64,000 bases of DNA from Arhodomonas sp052060015 (GTDB lineage Bacteria > Pseudomonadota > Gammaproteobacteria > Nitrococcales > Nitrococcaceae). Each line of letters starts with the position of its first letter. Within the stretch, counting starts at the first letter, position 1. Below, one piece after another: positions 51,467-59,620 of this stretch. The stretch lies in NCBI RefSeq assembly GCF_052060015.1, contig NZ_JBPODZ010000001.1:372001-436000 (forward strand). The letters are read 5' to 3'. Under the pieces are notes generated by a model that was given only the letters and a program-made list of their open reading frames with translations, had not been told where the DNA came from and ran no database searches. The position numbers were made by a program, and so were the translations under genes.

Positions 51467-52072
51467 ATGTCACATGAGGTAGTCGAGAAAAACGTCGGGC
51501 TGATGGCGGTGCTCATCTTCATCGTGGTGAGCATCGGTGGCCTGGTGGAGATCGTGCCGTTGCTGTTCGCCTCCCAGACCACTGAGCCGGTGGAGGGGGT
51601 GGAACCCGATCCGCCGCTGGAATTCGCGGGTCGGGATGTCTACGTGCGTGAGGGTTGCTACAACTGTCACTCCCAGCAGATCCGGCCCTTCCGCGCGGAG
51701 ACCGAACGCTACGGCCACTATTCGGTGGCGGGGGAGTTCGTCTACGACCGTCCCTTCCAGTGGGGGTCCAAGCGCACCGGCCCTGATCTGGCCCGCGTCG
51801 GTGGCCGGTATTCCGATGACTGGCACTACGCGCATCTGATGAACCCTAGGGACGTGGTGCCCGAGTCCAATATGCCCGCCTACCCGTGGTTGGCGGAACG
51901 GGAGTTGGACCCGGAGGCGGTGGTCTCGCGGATGCGCTCGCAGAAGCGGCTCCTCGGTGTCCCGTATAGCGAGGAGCAGCTCAATGAGGCCGCGTCACAA
52001 CTCGAGGGCAAGACCGAAATGGATGCCGTGATCGCCTACCTCCAGGGGCTGGGCACGGCGGTGAGCCGGTGA
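51467..52072 (+). CDS. ccoO: cbb3 oxidase monohaem cytochrome c subunit (CcoO)
   Basis: Membrane-anchored mono-haem cytochrome c that passes electrons from CcoP to CcoN. It has 201 residues: an N-terminal membrane helix (VLIFIVVSIGGLVEIVPLLF), then haem site REGCYNCHSQQIRPF near residue 63. The axial Met is likely in VPESNMPAYPWL. RYGHYSVAGEFVYDRPFQWG is typical of CcoO. It starts 12 bases after ccoN. Confidence 0.97.
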   Translation: MSHEVVEKNVGLMAVLIFIVVSIGGLVEIVPLLFASQTTEPVEGVEPDPPLEFAGRDVYVREGCYNCHSQQIRPFRAETERYGHYSVAGEFVYDRPFQWGSKRTGPDLARVGGRYSDDWHYAHLMNPRDVVPESNMPAYPWLAERELDPEAVVSRMRSQKRLLGVPYSEEQLNEAASQLEGKTEMDAVIAYLQGLGTAVSR

Positions 52073-52081
52073 GGGTGGGCC

Positions 52082-52252
52082 ATGGATAGCGGTACCGTCA
52101 GCGGCATCATTACCGGGGTCCTCCTGGTGATATTCGTCGGCATTGTGTTCTGGGCCTACAGCGGTCGCCGCAAGAAGGACTTCGACGAGGCGGCCCGCCT
52201 GCCTGTCGATGCGGAGCGGCGTGACGAAAAAGACAGAAGGAATGGGCAATGA
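52082..52252 (+). CDS. ccoQ: cbb3 oxidase small subunit CcoQ
   Basis: A 56-residue protein with one membrane helix (GIITGVLLVIFVGIVFWAYS) and a charged cytoplasmic tail (RRKKDFDEAARLPVDAERR). This is the FixQ/CcoQ pattern. CcoQ stabilises the complex. The reading begins at ATG 52082 after GAGGGTGGG. Its TGA overlaps the ccoP ATG (ATGA). Confidence 0.93.
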   Translation: MDSGTVSGIITGVLLVIFVGIVFWAYSGRRKKDFDEAARLPVDAERRDEKDRRNGQ

Positions 52253-53157
52253 GCAGCTTCTGGCACTGGTTCATCATCGTACTCACGCTGGCGAACATCG
52301 CCGCCTGCTACTGGTTGATCCGCTGGACGGCCAAGCCCCGTCCGGGGGAGGCGGCGGCCCACGAGACCACCGGTCACGTCTGGGACGACGATCTCACTGA
52401 ATACAATCAGCCCATGCCCCGATGGTGGCTGTATCTGTTCTATATCACCATCGTGTTCGCGCTGGTCTACCTGGTCCTTTTCCCCGGGCTCGGGCGGTAT
52501 GACGGGGTGCTCGGCTGGAGCCAGTACTCGAAGTGGGAACAGGAGGTGGCGGCAATGCGTGAGCAGACCGCGGAGCTCTACGAGTCCTACGCGGCCACGC
52601 CGGTGCCCGAGTTGGCCGGCAACCCGCAGGCCATGGAGACCGGCCGCCGCTTGTTCGCCAACAACTGCGCGGTCTGCCACGGCTCGGACGGGCGTGGCGC
52701 GCGGGGTTATCCCAACCTGGCCGATGACTCCTGGCAATACGGTGGTGATCCGGACACCATCAAGGCGACCCTCACCAATGGCCGTAACGGGGTGATGCCC
52801 GCCTTCGGTGACAGCCTGAGCAGGCGGCAGATCGAGCAGGTGTCCGCCTACGTGTATACGCTCAACGGCCGGAATGCGCCGCAGCAACTGGTGGATGCGG
52901 GCGAGGGGATCTACATGCAGCAATGCGTGGCCTGTCACGGGGCGGACGGTACCGGTAACCCCCAGATCGGCGCCGTGGACCTTACCGACGATGTCTGGCG
53001 CTTCGGGGGCTCGCTGGAAAGCATCCGGGAGACACTGAATAACGGGCGTCAGGCGCAAATGCCGGCCCAGCAGGATCTCCTCGATGAGGAGCAGATCCAT
53101 GTTCTGACCGCGTACGTGTATCGGCTGTCCGGGCAGGCGGGGGGTGCCAGTGAGTGA
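52249..53157 (+). CDS. ccoP: cbb3 oxidase dihaem cytochrome c subunit (CcoP)
   Basis: Electron-entry subunit. It has 302 residues with an N-terminal membrane helix (about 7-26) and a second hydrophobic stretch (about 58-79, WLYLFYITIVFALVYLVLF). Two haem c sites are NNCAVCHGSDGRGARG near residue 140 and QQCVACHGADGTGNPQ near 226, each with a downstream Met (GVMPAFG, AQMPAQQ). The family linker DEDLTEYNQPMPRWW-like sequence (LTEYNQPMPRWW) is present. Overlaps the next small gene slightly. Confidence 0.97.
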   Translation: MSSFWHWFIIVLTLANIAACYWLIRWTAKPRPGEAAAHETTGHVWDDDLTEYNQPMPRWWLYLFYITIVFALVYLVLFPGLGRYDGVLGWSQYSKWEQEVAAMREQTAELYESYAATPVPELAGNPQAMETGRRLFANNCAVCHGSDGRGARGYPNLADDSWQYGGDPDTIKATLTNGRNGVMPAFGDSLSRRQIEQVSAYVYTLNGRNAPQQLVDAGEGIYMQQCVACHGADGTGNPQIGAVDLTDDVWRFGGSLESIRETLNNGRQAQMPAQQDLLDEEQIHVLTAYVYRLSGQAGGASE

Positions 53158-53461
53158 CCAACCCATGACGCCGCGCCAGCGCCGCCGGGTGCGCTGGCTC
53201 GGGGCCATCCTGTGGCCGTCGTTTCTGACCGCGGGGGTGGCCACCATGGTGTTCTTCGCCAACGTGGATCCGGAAACCCTGCGCTACGAAACGGTCCCGG
53301 ACTGGGAGATCGGACGGCGCCTGGGCTACACCCTGGGGTTTTTCATGTTCTGGGCGGTGTGCGCCGTTTCCAGCGCGGTCAGCGTCTGGTTGTTCGCCCC
53401 CGCCGGCCGGCCCCGCCGGCCGGGAACCGAGCCGAGGGAGGAAGAGGACACCGATGAGTGA
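53150..53461 (+). CDS. Small two-helix membrane protein between ccoP and ccoG
   Basis: About 103 residues starting at a GTG (53150, or 53144) inside the end of ccoP. Two membrane segments are clear: WLGAILWPSFLTAGVATMVFF (near 15-35) and LGYTLGFFMFWAVCAVSSAV (near 58-82). A proline/arginine and acidic tail (RPRRPGTEPREEEDTDE) follows. It ends 8 bases inside ccoG. No family is known to me. The operon position suggests a role in oxidase assembly or stability. Both overlaps support a real coding gene. Confidence 0.8.
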   Translation: MSDQPMTPRQRRRVRWLGAILWPSFLTAGVATMVFFANVDPETLRYETVPDWEIGRRLGYTLGFFMFWAVCAVSSAVSVWLFAPAGRPRRPGTEPREEEDTDE

Positions 53462-54884
53462 GGCAGGCCAGGGGCGGCGTCACCAGCGTCGTGGCGAGCC
53501 ACAGGCGGACAACGCCGAAGTCGGCTCCCTGTACCAGTCCCGGGAGAAGGTCTACCCGCGGGAGATCAAGGGGCGCTTCCAGACCCTGCGCAAGATTGCG
53601 GTCTTCGCGCTGCTGGGCCTGTATTACCTGCTGCCCTGGGTACCCTGGAACGGCCGTCAGGCGGTGCTGCTGGATCTGCCCGCACGGCAGTTCCATATCT
53701 TCGGCATGACCTTCTGGCCCCAGGACTTCTTTTTCCTGGCCCTGTTGCTGATCATCGCCGCTTTGGCACTGTTCTTCGTCACCGCCCTGGCGGGCCGGGT
53801 GTGGTGCGGCTACGCCTGCCCGCAGACGGTCTGGACCGAGGTGTTCCTGTGGATGGAGCACTGGACCGAGGGCGATCGGGCCAAGCGGATGAAGCTGGAC
53901 AAGGGGCCGTGGACGCGGGAAAAGATTCTCCGCAAGCTGAGCAAGCACTCCCTCTGGGTGATCTTTGCGGCCTGGACGGGTTTCACCTTCGTGGGGTTCT
54001 TCACCCCCATCCGCGAGCTCGGTGAGCGGCTCATCGTCTTCAATCTGGGTCCCTGGGAGACCTTCTGGATGGTCTTCTACGGCTTCGCCACTTGGGGCAA
54101 CGCCGGGTTCATGCGGGAGAACGTCTGTCTGTACATGTGCCCGTATGCGCGCTTTCAAAGCGCGATGTTCGACCGCGACACCTTGATCATCTCCTACGAC
54201 GAAGCGCGCGGTGAGCCCCGTGGTCCGCGGAAACGGGGCGCGGATCCCCGGGAGCTCGGGCTCGGCGACTGCATCGATTGTACGTTGTGCGTACAGGTCT
54301 GCCCGACCGGCATCGACATCCGTGATGGGCTGCAATATGAGTGCATCGCCTGTGGCGCCTGCATCGATGCCTGCGATCAGGTCATGGACCGAATGGGCTA
54401 CCCGCGCGGGTTGATCCGCTACACGACCGAGAATGCCCTGGAGGGCAAGCCGACCCATGTGCTCCGCCCGCGGGTGATCGTGTACTCGGTGCTACTCCTC
54501 GCCCTGTTGGTCGGCACCCTGACGGCGGTCGCCATGCGTACCCCCCTGCGGGTGGATATCCTTCCGGATCGCAATGTCCTCTATCGGGAGCTCGATGAAG
54601 GGTTGGTCGAGAACGTCTACACACTGAGGGTGATGAACATGGGCCAGGAACCGCGGACCTACACCGTGGCGGCGGCCGGGATCAGCGGGCTGGTGGTGGA
54701 GACCGATCCCGAGCGGTTCACCGTTGCGGCCGGCGAGCAACGCGCCATCCCCACCCGCCTGCGGGCACAGGTAGAGGACGTCCGCGGCGCCGGCCAGGAC
54801 GTAACCATCACGGTGAACGCGGTGGATGATTCGGTGTCCACCTCGGAGACCACCCGTTTCCATGGCCCCGTACCGGGACGGTGA
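53454..54884 (+). CDS. ccoG: cbb3 maturation ferredoxin-type protein CcoG (FixG/RdxA)
   Basis: Inner-membrane iron-sulfur protein; CcoG is implicated in reducing copper for oxidase assembly. It has 476 residues with about five membrane segments. The cluster motifs are CIDCTLCVQVCPTGIDIR and CIACGACIDACDQVMDRMG (each CxxCxxCxxxCP/D). Extra Cys pairs lie in WCGYACPQTVWTEVF and LYMCPYARFQSAMFD. The C-terminal domain after the last helix is Ig-like. Part of the ccoGHIS assembly block. Confidence 0.96.
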   Translation: MSEAGQGRRHQRRGEPQADNAEVGSLYQSREKVYPREIKGRFQTLRKIAVFALLGLYYLLPWVPWNGRQAVLLDLPARQFHIFGMTFWPQDFFFLALLLIIAALALFFVTALAGRVWCGYACPQTVWTEVFLWMEHWTEGDRAKRMKLDKGPWTREKILRKLSKHSLWVIFAAWTGFTFVGFFTPIRELGERLIVFNLGPWETFWMVFYGFATWGNAGFMRENVCLYMCPYARFQSAMFDRDTLIISYDEARGEPRGPRKRGADPRELGLGDCIDCTLCVQVCPTGIDIRDGLQYECIACGACIDACDQVMDRMGYPRGLIRYTTENALEGKPTHVLRPRVIVYSVLLLALLVGTLTAVAMRTPLRVDILPDRNVLYRELDEGLVENVYTLRVMNMGQEPRTYTVAAAGISGLVVETDPERFTVAAGEQRAIPTRLRAQVEDVRGAGQDVTITVNAVDDSVSTSETTRFHGPVPGR

Positions 54885-54888
54885 ATCT

Positions 54889-55419
54889 ATGAGCGCTTCG
54901 ACGAGCAAACCCTGGTATCGAGAATTCTGGTGCTGGTTTGTGTTCGCGCCACTCGGCCTGTGGGTGATCGCCATGGTGGCCACGGTGGTAGTGCTGAGCA
55001 GTAACAGCCAGGACCTGGTGGCGGGTGACTACGGCCGCATGGGTAAGGCCTACGTCCAGGGGACGGATCAGGAGGGCGAGGCGGTGCGCCGGGGGATTGC
55101 CGCGCGGCTGCACGTCGACCGTCAGGGTGGTCACGTGACCCTGGTCATGGAGCGCGGGCGTGACCTGCCGGAGGCGCTGCGACTGGCCTTGCTCCATCCC
55201 ACCGAGGAGCGCAAGGACCTGAGCGCCGAGCTGAGACGGGATAGCTCCGGGATGTACCGCGGTGGGTTCGGGACGGCGGTAGCGGGTCGCCGTTATGTCG
55301 TACTGGAGTCCCCGGACGGGGCGTGGCGTTTGCGCGGCGAACTCCGCAGCGGTGGCGGTGAGCTTCATCTCGGCGCGGAGGAAGGCGGGCGGGGAGGCGC
55401 AGAGCCCGGACGTACATGA
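54889..55419 (+). CDS. ccoH: cbb3 assembly protein CcoH (FixH)
   Basis: Membrane protein that tracks with CcoI and stabilises the cbb3 complex during assembly. It has 176 residues from ATG 54889 (MSASTSKPWYREFWCWFVFA). One membrane helix (about 15-38) precedes a periplasmic FixH domain with LSSNSQDLVAGDYGRMGKAY and the YVVLESPDGAWRLRGEL end strand. It overlaps ccoI by 4 bases. Confidence 0.9.
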   Translation: MSASTSKPWYREFWCWFVFAPLGLWVIAMVATVVVLSSNSQDLVAGDYGRMGKAYVQGTDQEGEAVRRGIAARLHVDRQGGHVTLVMERGRDLPEALRLALLHPTEERKDLSAELRRDSSGMYRGGFGTAVAGRRYVVLESPDGAWRLRGELRSGGGELHLGAEEGGRGGAEPGRT

Positions 55420-57875
55420 GCGATTGCTGCTTCCATTGCGGTGAGCCGATGCCGGCTGGCGAGCGGCGCACCGTCCAGGTCAACGGCGAGCCTCGCCCGG
55501 TGTGCTGTGCGGGCTGCGAGGCGGTCGCCAACCTCATCGCGGGCAATGGCCTCGAGGATTTCTACCGCTATCGCACGGCCCCCTCCAGTCGCCCGGATCC
55601 AGGGGCGGATTCCGATGAATGGTACGCCTACGACCGCCAGGGTCTGCTCGAGGAGATCAGTCAGGACCTGGGGGATGAACGGGAAGCGATATTCGCCCTG
55701 GAGGGGATCACCTGTGCCGCCTGTGCCTGGCTCATCGAGCGCGTCCTCGCGCCGCTGCCGGGGGTCACCGATGTGCAGGTCAACCCGGCCACCGGGCGGC
55801 TGCTGCTGCGCTGGCGGCCCGCGGAGACCGGCCTGAGCATAGTGCTTCGTCGGCTCGCCGAGATCGGCTATCGGGCCCATCCGGTGGAGGCCGGTGAAAC
55901 GGTGCCGGCAGCGCTACGCGAGAAGCGTGCCATGCTCCGGCGCCTGGCCGTAGCCGGGCTCGGCATGATGCAGGTCATGATGTATGCGGTGGGCCTTTAT
56001 GCCGGGGCCATCCATGCGGATATGGATCCGGATATACACCGCTTCCTGCGGCTGGTCAGCCTGTTGGTGGCGACCCCCGTGGTGGTATATGCGGGTGCCC
56101 CCTTCTTTCGTGGGGCGTTGCGCGACTTGCGTAATCGGCGCCCGGGCATGGATGTACCCGTCGCCTTGGCGATCGGTGGGGCCTATGGGGCCAGTGTATG
56201 GAATACGCTGATCGGTCATGGCGAGGTCTACTTCGATTCGGCCACCATGTTCGTGTTTTTCCTGACGGTGGCACGGGCCCTGGAGATGGCCGCCCGCCAC
56301 CGGGCCGGGCGTGCGAGCCTGGCGCTGGCACGCACGCTGCCGGCTACTGCGCTGCGGATCGGCGCCGGTGACGGCGGTGAGCGGGTGGGACTCGCGGAGC
56401 TGATGCCGGGGGACCGGGTCCGGGTCCGTACCGGGGAGACGGTGCCCGCCGACGGCACCATTCTGCGCGGCAGGGGCGGACTGGACGAATCCCTGATCAC
56501 CGGCGAGTTTCAACCGGTCACGCGGGGCCCCGGTGATGGGGTCCTGGCGGGCAGCGTTAACCGCACGGGCGTCCTGGAGGTGCGCGTGGATCGTGTCGGC
56601 CGGCAGACCCTGGTCTCGTCCATCGCCGGCCTCCTCGAGCGCGCCCAGACCGAGCGTCCGCGGTTGGCGAGACTGGCCGACCGCGTGGCGAGCGCGTTCG
56701 TGTCGGTGGTGTTGGTGGCCACGGCGATCATCGCGGGGATCTGGTGGTGGCACCGCCCGGATATGGCCTTCGAGATCGCGCTGGCGGTGCTGGTGGCTAC
56801 CTGCCCGTGCGCCCTCTCCCTGGCCACCCCCACCGGGCTGGTGGCCGCGACGAGCGCCATGGCGCGCCGGGGTCTGCTGGTGGCCCGTACCGATGCCCTG
56901 GAGGTCCTGGCCCGGGTGGATCGCGTCGTCCTCGACAAGACCGGGACCCTGACTACAGGGGAGCCGGCGCTTCGGGGCGTGGAGACCAACGACCGCCTCA
57001 CTCGGGAGCGCGCCTTGGCCCTGGCGGCCGCCCTGGAGGCGCACTCCGAGCATCCCATCGCCCGGGCCTTCGTCACCGACACAGCGCCGTTGGCGGTGAC
57101 GGCGGTGTCCGTGGAGGCGGGGGCCGGCGTGATCGGTGAGATCGAGGGGCGTCGCTATCGACTGGGACGGGCGGACTGGGCCCTGGGGACGGCGGCCTCG
57201 TATGCGCCGGACGGCGTGATACTCGGCGATGACACGGGCCTGCTGGCGACCTTTACGGTCCACGACCCCGTCCGCGAGGAGGGGGCGGACGCGGTCGAGG
57301 CGCTGCATCGGCGCGGGATCACCACGGAGGTGCTCAGCGGGGATACGCCGTCGGCGGTGAGCGAGGCGGCCGCAGCGGTAGGGGCGGGCGGCTGGCGGGC
57401 GCGGATGCGCCCCGATGATAAGCTCGCCCGCCTGCGCGCGCGTCAGGAACGGGGGGAACGGGTGGCGATGGTGGGTGACGGCATCAATGATGCCCCGGTT
57501 CTGGCCGGCGCCGACGTCTCCGTCGCCATGGGCCGGGGTAGCGCCCTGGCGCGCAACAGCGCCGATATGGTCCTGATGCGCGAAGACCTCCACGGCCTGG
57601 TCGATGCGGTCGACGGTGCCCGGCGCACGATTCGTATCATCCGGCAGAATCTCGTCTGGGCTGCTGCCTATAACCTCACAGCGCTGCCGCTGGCCGCCAC
57701 CGGCGTGCTCACCCCCTGGATGGCGGCCATCGGCATGTCGGCCAGCTCGCTGGTGGTGGTGGCCAATGCGCTGCGTGCCGGGCATGGGGGCCGGGACGAT
57801 CGAGGACTAGCGGGTGCTGAGGCCGTCTCCGGGGCCCGTGCATCCGCTGGCACCATCACGGCGGGGCAGCCATGA
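55416..57875 (+). CDS. ccoI: Cation-translocating P-type ATPase CcoI (FixI)
   Basis: P1B-type ATPase that exports copper needed to assemble the cbb3 CuB centre. It has 819 residues. N-terminal CCFHCGEPM and CCAGCEAV cysteines come first, then an HMA metal-binding motif GITCAACAWL near residue 100. There are about eight membrane helices, with the copper site CPCALSLATPTGLVAAT near 463. DKTGTLTTGE (phosphorylated Asp near 507), the HP motif in LEAHSEHPIARAF and GDGINDAPVLAGADVSVAMG complete it. Start overlaps ccoH and the stop overlaps ccoS. Confidence 0.97.
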   Translation: MSDCCFHCGEPMPAGERRTVQVNGEPRPVCCAGCEAVANLIAGNGLEDFYRYRTAPSSRPDPGADSDEWYAYDRQGLLEEISQDLGDEREAIFALEGITCAACAWLIERVLAPLPGVTDVQVNPATGRLLLRWRPAETGLSIVLRRLAEIGYRAHPVEAGETVPAALREKRAMLRRLAVAGLGMMQVMMYAVGLYAGAIHADMDPDIHRFLRLVSLLVATPVVVYAGAPFFRGALRDLRNRRPGMDVPVALAIGGAYGASVWNTLIGHGEVYFDSATMFVFFLTVARALEMAARHRAGRASLALARTLPATALRIGAGDGGERVGLAELMPGDRVRVRTGETVPADGTILRGRGGLDESLITGEFQPVTRGPGDGVLAGSVNRTGVLEVRVDRVGRQTLVSSIAGLLERAQTERPRLARLADRVASAFVSVVLVATAIIAGIWWWHRPDMAFEIALAVLVATCPCALSLATPTGLVAATSAMARRGLLVARTDALEVLARVDRVVLDKTGTLTTGEPALRGVETNDRLTRERALALAAALEAHSEHPIARAFVTDTAPLAVTAVSVEAGAGVIGEIEGRRYRLGRADWALGTAASYAPDGVILGDDTGLLATFTVHDPVREEGADAVEALHRRGITTEVLSGDTPSAVSEAAAAVGAGGWRARMRPDDKLARLRARQERGERVAMVGDGINDAPVLAGADVSVAMGRGSALARNSADMVLMREDLHGLVDAVDGARRTIRIIRQNLVWAAAYNLTALPLAATGVLTPWMAAIGMSASSLVVVANALRAGHGGRDDRGLAGAEAVSGARASAGTITAGQP

Positions 57876-58072
57876 GCATACTCTACGTCCTCATCCCCCT
57901 GGCCCTGGTGCTCCTGATCGTGGCAGTGGCGGCCTTCTTCTGGGCCGTGCGCAATGGCCAGTTCGATGACCTGGACAGCCCCGCGTACCGTATCCTCCTC
58001 GACGATGACACGCACCCGCCAGCGGAGAAGGACAGGCCACAACGGCGGGAGGGATCCGGCGATGATGGGTGA
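57872..58072 (+). CDS. ccoS: cbb3 maturation protein CcoS
   Basis: 66 residues, one membrane helix (IPLALVLLIVAVAAFFWAVR) at the start. It is followed by RNGQFDDLDSPAYRILLDDD, the CcoS/FixS signature. CcoS is required for haem and copper insertion into CcoN. Overlaps ccoI (ATGA) and the downstream SafE gene. Confidence 0.94.
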   Translation: MSILYVLIPLALVLLIVAVAAFFWAVRNGQFDDLDSPAYRILLDDDTHPPAEKDRPQRREGSGDDG

Positions 58073-58781
58073 TATCACCCTGATTGGGGCCCTTATCGCC
58101 GGACTGGTGGGCAGCACCCACTGCCTGGGGATGTGTGGCGGGATCGCTTCGGCCCTCGGGCTGGGCATCGCGCCTGAGCACCGGACGCCGTGGCGGATGC
58201 TGTTCTTCGCCGGCAGCTACAACGTCGGCCGTATCGCGAGTTATGCAGTGGCCGGGGCCATTGCCGGGGGCATCGGGGTGTGGCTCGCCAGCCTGGCAAG
58301 CCTGGGTGATTGGAGTGGGGGCCTGCGTGTGGCAATGGGGTTGGTGATGGTGGCCATCGGTGCCCAGGTGGCCTTCAACTGGCGCCTGCTCGCACCCGTG
58401 GAGCGTGCCGGTATGGGATTGTGGCGCCGGGTCGCACCGCTGGCGCGGCGGATCATGCCGGTGCGCTCGCCCATCGCGGCCCTGGCCCTCGGGGGGCTGT
58501 GGGGCTGGATCCCTTGCGGGCTGGTCTATGGCATGCTCATCGCCGCGGCGCTGGCGGGCAGTGCCCTCGACGGGGCGGCGGTGATGGTCGCCTTCGGGTT
58601 GGGTACCATGCCGGCCATGGTCGCCACCGGGGCCGCCGCCGGGTTTACGCGCCGCCTGATGGCCATCGGCCGGGTGCGGCTCCTGCTCGGGCTGAGCATC
58701 GTGGCGCTGGGTGCCTGGACGGCGGTGGCGCCCGTCTACGGTGGGCTCGCGGGGATCTACTGCCTGCCCCCTGGCGTCTAG
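58062..58781 (+). CDS. SafE/TauE-like membrane protein (sulfite exporter family)
   Basis: 239 residues with six or seven membrane segments. The signature LIAGLVGSTHCLGMCGGIAS near the N-terminus is typical of the heavy-metal-associated SafE/DsbD-like branch found at the end of cco operons. Its work is probably copper handling or redox during oxidase assembly. Starts at ATG 58062 or 58065 (ribosome site GGGAGGGA) inside the end of ccoS. It ends 4 bases inside the convergent uspA-type gene. Confidence 0.88.
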   Translation: MMGDITLIGALIAGLVGSTHCLGMCGGIASALGLGIAPEHRTPWRMLFFAGSYNVGRIASYAVAGAIAGGIGVWLASLASLGDWSGGLRVAMGLVMVAIGAQVAFNWRLLAPVERAGMGLWRRVAPLARRIMPVRSPIAALALGGLWGWIPCGLVYGMLIAAALAGSALDGAAVMVAFGLGTMPAMVATGAAAGFTRRLMAIGRVRLLLGLSIVALGAWTAVAPVYGGLAGIYCLPPGV

Positions 58782-59620
58782 TCCACCACCAGTACCGGTA
58801 CATCCAGCTCGTCAAGTAACCGATGGCCCTGCGGGGTGGATAAGGCGTGGCTCGCCCGGGATATGACCAGGGCTTGGCCGTCGCCGCCGCGCAGCGCCTC
58901 CACCAGTGTGGCCGCGGCCGTGTCGGCGATGCGCTGGAAGCGCACCGGGACCCCGACCCGCTCCGACCAGGCACGCGCGGCGCGTTCCAGCTCGACGGAC
59001 GGCCCGCGGCCCGGGGGAAGGAGGATGCACAGCGGCTGGCTCCGGTCCTGGGCCAGATGGATGGCGGTATCCAGCGTGCGTGTCGGATCATCCCCGGCCG
59101 GCTGCAGCACCATCAGTGGGCGGTCCGAACGGGGCGGCTCCTCCCCCACGATGAACAGGCTGCAGCGAGTACCCCGGGCCAGGCGGGAAGCGATGCCACC
59201 GATGGTGGGGACGTAGGAACGGCGCCAGCCGTTACGGCCGACCACCAGCGTATCCCGGGGCTGGGTCATGGCCAGGGCGGCTCGCTCCACGCGATCACGG
59301 CTGACCTGGAACCGGGACTGCAGGGCATGGCGCTGGCTGGCCCTGGCCAGGGCCCGCTCCAGGCTGTGCGCCCGTTCCCGGAGCTGGCGTTCCAGCTGTT
59401 CGCTTTGCAGGGGGCGCACCTGCCCCGAGGTGATACTGATCTCACAGCTGAACGGTAGGCCGGCGGTGCGGAGGATATCGGTATCCTCCACAAAGACGCC
59501 GAGCAGCTCCGAATCCAGGCGCGCCGCCAGCGCCGCCGCTGTGTCCAACGCGGCGCGGGCCCCGCGGCTGTCCTCCAGGAGGACGACGACGCGGGTGGTC
59601 CCGTTCGCCTCATCCGTCAT
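58778..59620 (-). CDS. Tandem universal stress protein (UspA domains)
   Basis: 280 residues from ATG 59620 (MTDEANGTTRVVVLLEDSRG), containing two Usp-like halves. The first half has the phosphate-binding-like end (DTLVVGRNGWRRSYVPTIG); the second is more divergent (QALVISRASHALSTPQGHR) and lacks the usual G-x2-G-x9-G-S/T loop. Usp proteins respond to energy or oxygen stress; an exact role cannot be given. Start overlaps the Lon-family gene by 11 bases. Confidence 0.82.
   Translation of the reverse strand: MTDEANGTTRVVVLLEDSRGARAALDTAAALAARLDSELLGVFVEDTDILRTAGLPFSCEISITSGQVRPLQSEQLERQLRERAHSLERALARASQRHALQSRFQVSRDRVERAALAMTQPRDTLVVGRNGWRRSYVPTIGGIASRLARGTRCSLFIVGEEPPRSDRPLMVLQPAGDDPTRTLDTAIHLAQDRSQPLCILLPPGRGPSVELERAARAWSERVGVPVRFQRIADTAAATLVEALRGGDGQALVISRASHALSTPQGHRLLDELDVPVLVVD

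Noticed and set aside
55914..57785. 623-codon open frame on the - strand inside ccoI
   Set aside because: Antisense shadow of a clearly identified P-type ATPase; low-complexity Arg/His/Pro composition caused by high GC.
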